A stretch of DNA of 64,000 bases from NCBI GenBank assembly GCA_039654915.1, contig CM077596.1, forward strand, positions 5,704,001-5,768,000. The letters are read 5' to 3'. This stretch comes from Aquilaria yunnanensis. Taxonomy: Eukaryota > Streptophyta > Magnoliopsida > Malvales > Thymelaeaceae. Below the pieces are notes generated by a model. It did not search any database, was not told where the DNA came from, and saw nothing but the letters and a program-made list of their open reading frames with translations. This document shows positions 60,004-64,000 of this stretch, in pieces; the stretch's first letter is position 1; each line of letters starts with the position of its first letter. Both the position numbers and the translations under genes were made by a program.

Positions 60004-61226
60004 TATATTTTAGGGTTTAAGGTAAAGTTTAGGGTCTAGGTACCTCTTTGTGATCTTCTGTTCCATAATGTTGTAATAGAAATTAGGCATATACTCAAAA
60101 AGTAAGATGGAATTTTTTCAAGGTTTTCAAGAATCATGATCAATAGAATGGGAAAACTAAAACTCGAGAACATGAGAAAGGTTTACTAGGTACATCTTTC
60201 TGCTAGACCATGGTGAAGAGAAAATTATTCACATTATGTCTATCTAATTTATATTTGTATAGTTCATATTTTTAGATACAGGTCTGTCAATTGCCTTATG
60301 GAGCATCCTTTTGCCTATTTATGCAAGCTTTGCTATTTTTTCTCCCAATTCTTGCATTTATATTTTCACGAACTTAGCCAAACTGAAGCTTATTTTTGGT
60401 GTTTTTATCCATTTGTTTTTCAAAGACTGTGACTGCAACCAAAATTATGTATCCAGTTTGCATTCTTTTTCTTTGTTTTGTAGTTTTTGCTACTTTGCTA
60501 TTGAAGATTTAGATGTATGTATCTACCTAGTTCTTAAAAAAATAAGACTCATTTTGTAGGTTAGTCTAAATGGTAAAAGACATGACTTTCATTCCCTTTG
60601 GACGTACGTCATACATTTAAAGATTGCATAGTGAATCTCATACAACAATTTAGATTAGCAAGTAGCTTAGTAAGGCCAACCACTATGTATAGTGTAGGTT
60701 CCCTTCTACTTGGTAATTTTGCAAGTACTTAGTTGCTTGATAGTTTAATTTGAAATGACTATAATTCTAGGCTTGTTATTCAAAATTATAACAACTGAAC
60801 TTTTATATTTTTTTTCTCCATTACTTTTATGTACAGGGTTTGAAAAAGCTACCTCTCTTCTTTTGCATGTGTAACTATATATAATTTTTTATTTTCCAAA
60901 AAAAAAAGTGGTCAACTGCTCCAAAAGATAAATGGCCTTAGCTCAAGTTTTGAACGGTTAACTGCTCCGAAATGCTCACACCAAAGCCTAGCAGTGCCAA
61001 AGGTTTGGAGTAGTTAAGTGCCATGTATGATTGCATCGAATTAGGTGTAGTTTGTAGACTGCTCCAAATATTTGGGAGTGAGAACAATAGGAGTGACTGG
61101 TAGAGCAATTATAGAATTAGTCCCAAAAATTTTAAAGCGGTTAAAACCACTCCTAATGGTTACTTAAAACCACTCTTAGTTGTCTTATTTCTTATTGTAG
61201 ATTTAGGGTTTAGGGTTCTTCTAGAG
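60004..61226. mobile_element. CACTA-like terminal fragment in copia LTR
   Basis: TTATTGTAGAT at 61192-61202 resembles the CACTA end TTCTTGTAGTG. Inside it are repeated subterminal motifs AACTGCTCC (60915, 60960, 61057) and inverted GGAGTAGTTAA. The opposite end was not found; instead TTTAGGG-like repeats flank both sides (about 60008-60040 and 61203-61218). A plus ORF at 60311-60559 has no known family. The call of CACTA is tentative. Confidence 0.45.
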
Positions 61227-61362
61227 TTATAATTATATTTGATTATATTATGTAGAAATAAATAACAAACACAATTATAGGAATAATGCCTCAATAAAAT
61301 ATCATGACTCAATATGTAACATACAATCATCTCATGATTGACTTTTGGGTATAACACTAATA
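61227..61362 (-). mobile_element. Copia LTR 'D', extreme 5' end
   Basis: On the minus strand it begins TATTAGTGTTATACCC at 61362, directly after the internal region, and matches 34190-34325 of the solo LTR. It is the start of the 3' LTR that ends at 51630. Confidence 0.85.
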
Positions 61363-63617
61363 AACTCTCAATTGCACTAAAACCAATCATCCATGTGTCT
61401 AATATCAATAGATCTAGAATAACTATCAAGCTTTCTGCTGAGTCAAGGGTTTCATCAATGGATCAGTAATGTTGCTATCTGTCGAGGTTTTGCACATCCT
61501 TGCATCACCCCTTTCAATGATCTCTCTAATGAGATGATAAAGTTGGAGTATGTGTTTGGATTGTTGGTAAGATCTAAGTTTCTTAGCCTATGTGATTGCT
61601 TCATTGTTGTATTAATATAGCTCTAATGGGTTGACAATGATCAAAACCACTCTAAGTTCTGTGACAAACGTCTTGATCCAATCTGCCTCATTCGGAACAT
61701 TAAAGGTGGCAATGTACTTAGCTTTTGTTATAAAGTTAGCTATTGTCTCTTACTTTGAACTCTTCTAGCTCACAGTGCTACCACCAATACAAAACACATA
61801 ACCAAATTGCTATATAAAATCATCTTTATCGAATTGGAAGCTAGCATTGGTGTAACCCCGTACAATGAGCTCATCCTTAACTTCATACACCAATAATGCA
61901 TCTTTAGTCCTTCTCAAGTACTTAAGGATGCTCTTAACAGTTGTCTAGTGAGTCTCACTAGGTTTGATTGGTACTTACTCATTATGCTCAAGGCATATGA
62001 AATGTCAGGACAAGTACATATCATGACATACATGATATATACAATTGCTAAGGTATATGCGATCTTACTCATATGCACTCTATCCTCAGGTGTACTAGGA
62101 CACTGAGATCTTAAGAGAGTTATACTATGTGGGATCAGCAAGAATCCTTTATTGGAGTCTTGTATGCTAAACCTTTTTAGTTCATTGTCAATGTATGTAT
62201 TTTGGCTTATGTCGAGTAGCTTTTTTAATCTATCTCTATAGATCATAATGCCTAACACTTAGGCTGCTTATCCTAAGTCTTTTATAGAGAAACATTTCCC
62301 TAACCAAGTCTTGACAGACTGTAGCTTAGGAATGTCATTCCTGATGAGTACTATGTCATCTACATATAACACTAAGAAGACAATGGTGCTCTTAGTAACC
62401 TTCTTGTAAACACAAGGTTCATCTTTATTTTTGATGAAACCAAACTCTTTGATTACTTCATAAAAAAAAAAGATTCTAGCTCCAAGAAGCTTGCTTCAAT
62501 CCATAAATGGATCTTGGCAACTTGCACACTTTATTGGCATTTTCTGAAGAGACAAAACCTTCAGGTTGTGTCATATACACATCATCAAGTAGTTTTTAAA
62601 TAAGGAAGGTTGTCTTAACATCCATTTACCATATCTCATAATGATAATGTACAACAATAGCTAATAAAATTCAGATGGATTTTAGTATGGCAACTGGCAA
62701 AAAAGTCTCATCATAGTTAATACCATGAATTTGCTTAAAACCTTTTGCAATCAATCATCCTTTAAAGGTAATCACATTACCATCCATGTAGGTCTCCTTC
62801 TTGAAGATCCATTTGCACCCTATGGGTTTTACCCTTTCAAATAGATCAACCAACGTCTAAACTTGGTTTTCATACATGGATTCCATCTCCAATTTTATGG
62901 CCTCAAGTAACTTTTCAAAATCTGATCTCAACATAACTTCTTGGTAAGTTGTGGGCTCATTTTGATCCATGGGCATCACATCACCAATGAGAGTCACAAG
63001 AAATCCATATCTTTTCGGCTCACGTAGAATCCTACTAGATCTACAAGGGATATGTGTTACAAGAACAGGCTCCTGATACACAATATCTTATGATGTCTGC
63101 TCGAGTTCCATCTTAGATTCAATGTCCCCTTATTGTTCTCAAATTTCTTTGAGTTCTACTATCCTCCCACTGGTTCATTTATAGATAAACTCTTTTTCTA
63201 GAAAAACACCAATCCAGGCACTAAACACTTTCTTTAGGATATCCAATAAAAAACATTTATCAGATTTGGACCTTATATTGTCTGAGGATTAACGTTTCAT
63301 GTAAGTCTTATAGCCCAAATCTTTATAATAGATAGACTAGGACACCTTCCACTTTATATCTGATATGATGTCTTTAGAACCGATTTAGATGGAACTTGGT
63401 TTTGTATAAAATCAATTGTTTCTAGAACATTTCCCTAAAAGGAGTTTAGAATGTAAGCTTGACTCATCATAGATTGAACCATATCTAACAAAGTTCAATT
63501 TCTCATTTTAGATACATGATTCCATTGAAGTATACCAGGTAGAGTGAGTTGCGATACTATACCACACTTTTTTAGATAGTCAAGAAATTCCCGATCTAAG
63601 TATTCACAACCTTAATC
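61363..63617 (-). pseudogene. Ty1/copia polyprotein (integrase-RT-RNase H), degenerate
   Basis: Read on the minus strand. The integrase C-terminal core lies at about 63617-63480 (EYLDREFLDYLKKCGIVSQ, WNHVSKMRN, VQSMMSQA), followed by FIQNQVPSKSVLKT. The connector carries RRSSRIL-type residues and NEPTTYQEVM (63081-62857). The RT shows YVDDIVLI near 62370-62340 and FSIKDLG. The RNase H-side segment at 62258-61917 reads LGIMIYRDRLKKLLDISQ, CPSTPEDRVHMSKIAYT and MICTCPDISYAL. There are many stops. It runs into the 3' LTR at 61362. The N-terminal part of pol and gag lie beyond the LTR at 63618, outside the window or deleted. Confidence 0.88.
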
Positions 63618-64000
63618 TATTACCCACTCCAGGGTAATCCAGTTATGCTACCTAAATTGTGTATTTAGACTCCCAGGATTGGTAATGTTCTGTACAAAAC
63701 ATTACCCTTAGTATGCATACCCAAATGGCCCTCTTGGGAAATATGTAAATACATGCATATTGGTCCAACCATCATACACATATTCACATTTCATGCACAC
63801 CATGGCAGCAAAGAAGGAAAACACTAGCACAAGTCTTAATTTTGGCTACCACACATTAGGCAATCTTGTTAAGTTCTAGTGACCAGCCACTGCACCTGCA
63901 ACTTCCTTTAATAAACTGTGTTATTCTAGCTACGTACCCCCTATTTTCTTTAATGTATTATCAAATAAAGACTTAGATCAAACCAAGAAATTTTGTTTTA
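63618..64000 (-). mobile_element. LTR of the 2.45-kb family, minus strand, partial
   Basis: Starts TATTACCCACTCCAGGGTAATCCAG, the reverse complement of the 3' ends of the solo LTRs at 9775 and 48812, and continues collinearly to the window end. It interrupts the copia integrase. The other end is outside, so solo or full-length cannot be told. Confidence 0.88.

Noticed and set aside
61200..61220. Interstitial telomere array
   Set aside because: Only two to three TTTAGGG-like units, within a junction; too short to call telomeric.
1..64000. CRISPR arrays, operons, rRNA or tRNA genes
   Set aside because: The tandem repeats seen lack spacer structure, and no rRNA or complete tRNA cloverleaf was recognised on inspection.

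Overview
The window is plant nuclear DNA, most probably from a dicot. It holds intron-bearing plant genes (a plastid MurE-like/PAP11 gene, a HOP co-chaperone pseudogene, an OST48 fragment), LTR retrotransposons of the chromovirus, Tat, Athila and copia groups, a LINE, a CACTA end and MITEs, in AT-rich DNA with long microsatellites. I see no prokaryotic or organellar gene.

Layout. (1) 1-12410: a degenerate chromovirus (Ty3/gypsy) with about 2.5-kb LTRs. Its pol is cut at 7292 by a 2484-bp solo LTR of a sister family, flanked by the 5-bp duplication AGAGG. (2) 12411-19813: the older Tat-lineage element into which the chromovirus inserted. It shows RT, RNase H, a second RNase H, an integrase with two zinc modules, a 97-bp tandem repeat and a long decayed ORF on the opposite strand that reads as a plant mobile domain protein. 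(3) 19814-23976: repeats with no identifiable gene. (4) 23977-43069: a genic island. It contains a HOP pseudogene with introns (minus), a two-exon gene of unknown function encoding 545 aa (minus), an OST48 first-exon fragment (plus), a solo copia LTR, and an intact five-exon MurE-like gene (minus). (5) 43900-50530: an Athila-type ORF1 remnant, then a Mutator-type fold-back MITE with a 9-bp duplication. The MITE is split by a 2.7-kb solo LTR, which is itself split by a 2448-bp solo LTR. (6) 51630-63617: a minus-strand Ty1/copia element. Its single 3' LTR is spread over 9.7 kb by four later insertions (two solo LTRs, one of them carrying a third, a truncated LINE, and a CACTA end). (7) 63618-64000: the start of another minus-strand LTR of the 2.45-kb family.

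The boundaries of most nested elements are supported by exact or near-exact target-site duplications read directly from the sequence, so the order of insertion can be worked out. Only two protein-coding genes look functional: the MurE-like gene and its 545-aa neighbour. Most TE ORFs carry stops of the CAG-to-TAG or TGG-to-TAG/TGA kind, and LTR ends have changed from TG to TA, as expected from deamination of methylated cytosines. Identifications rest on reading translations by eye; no database search was run.
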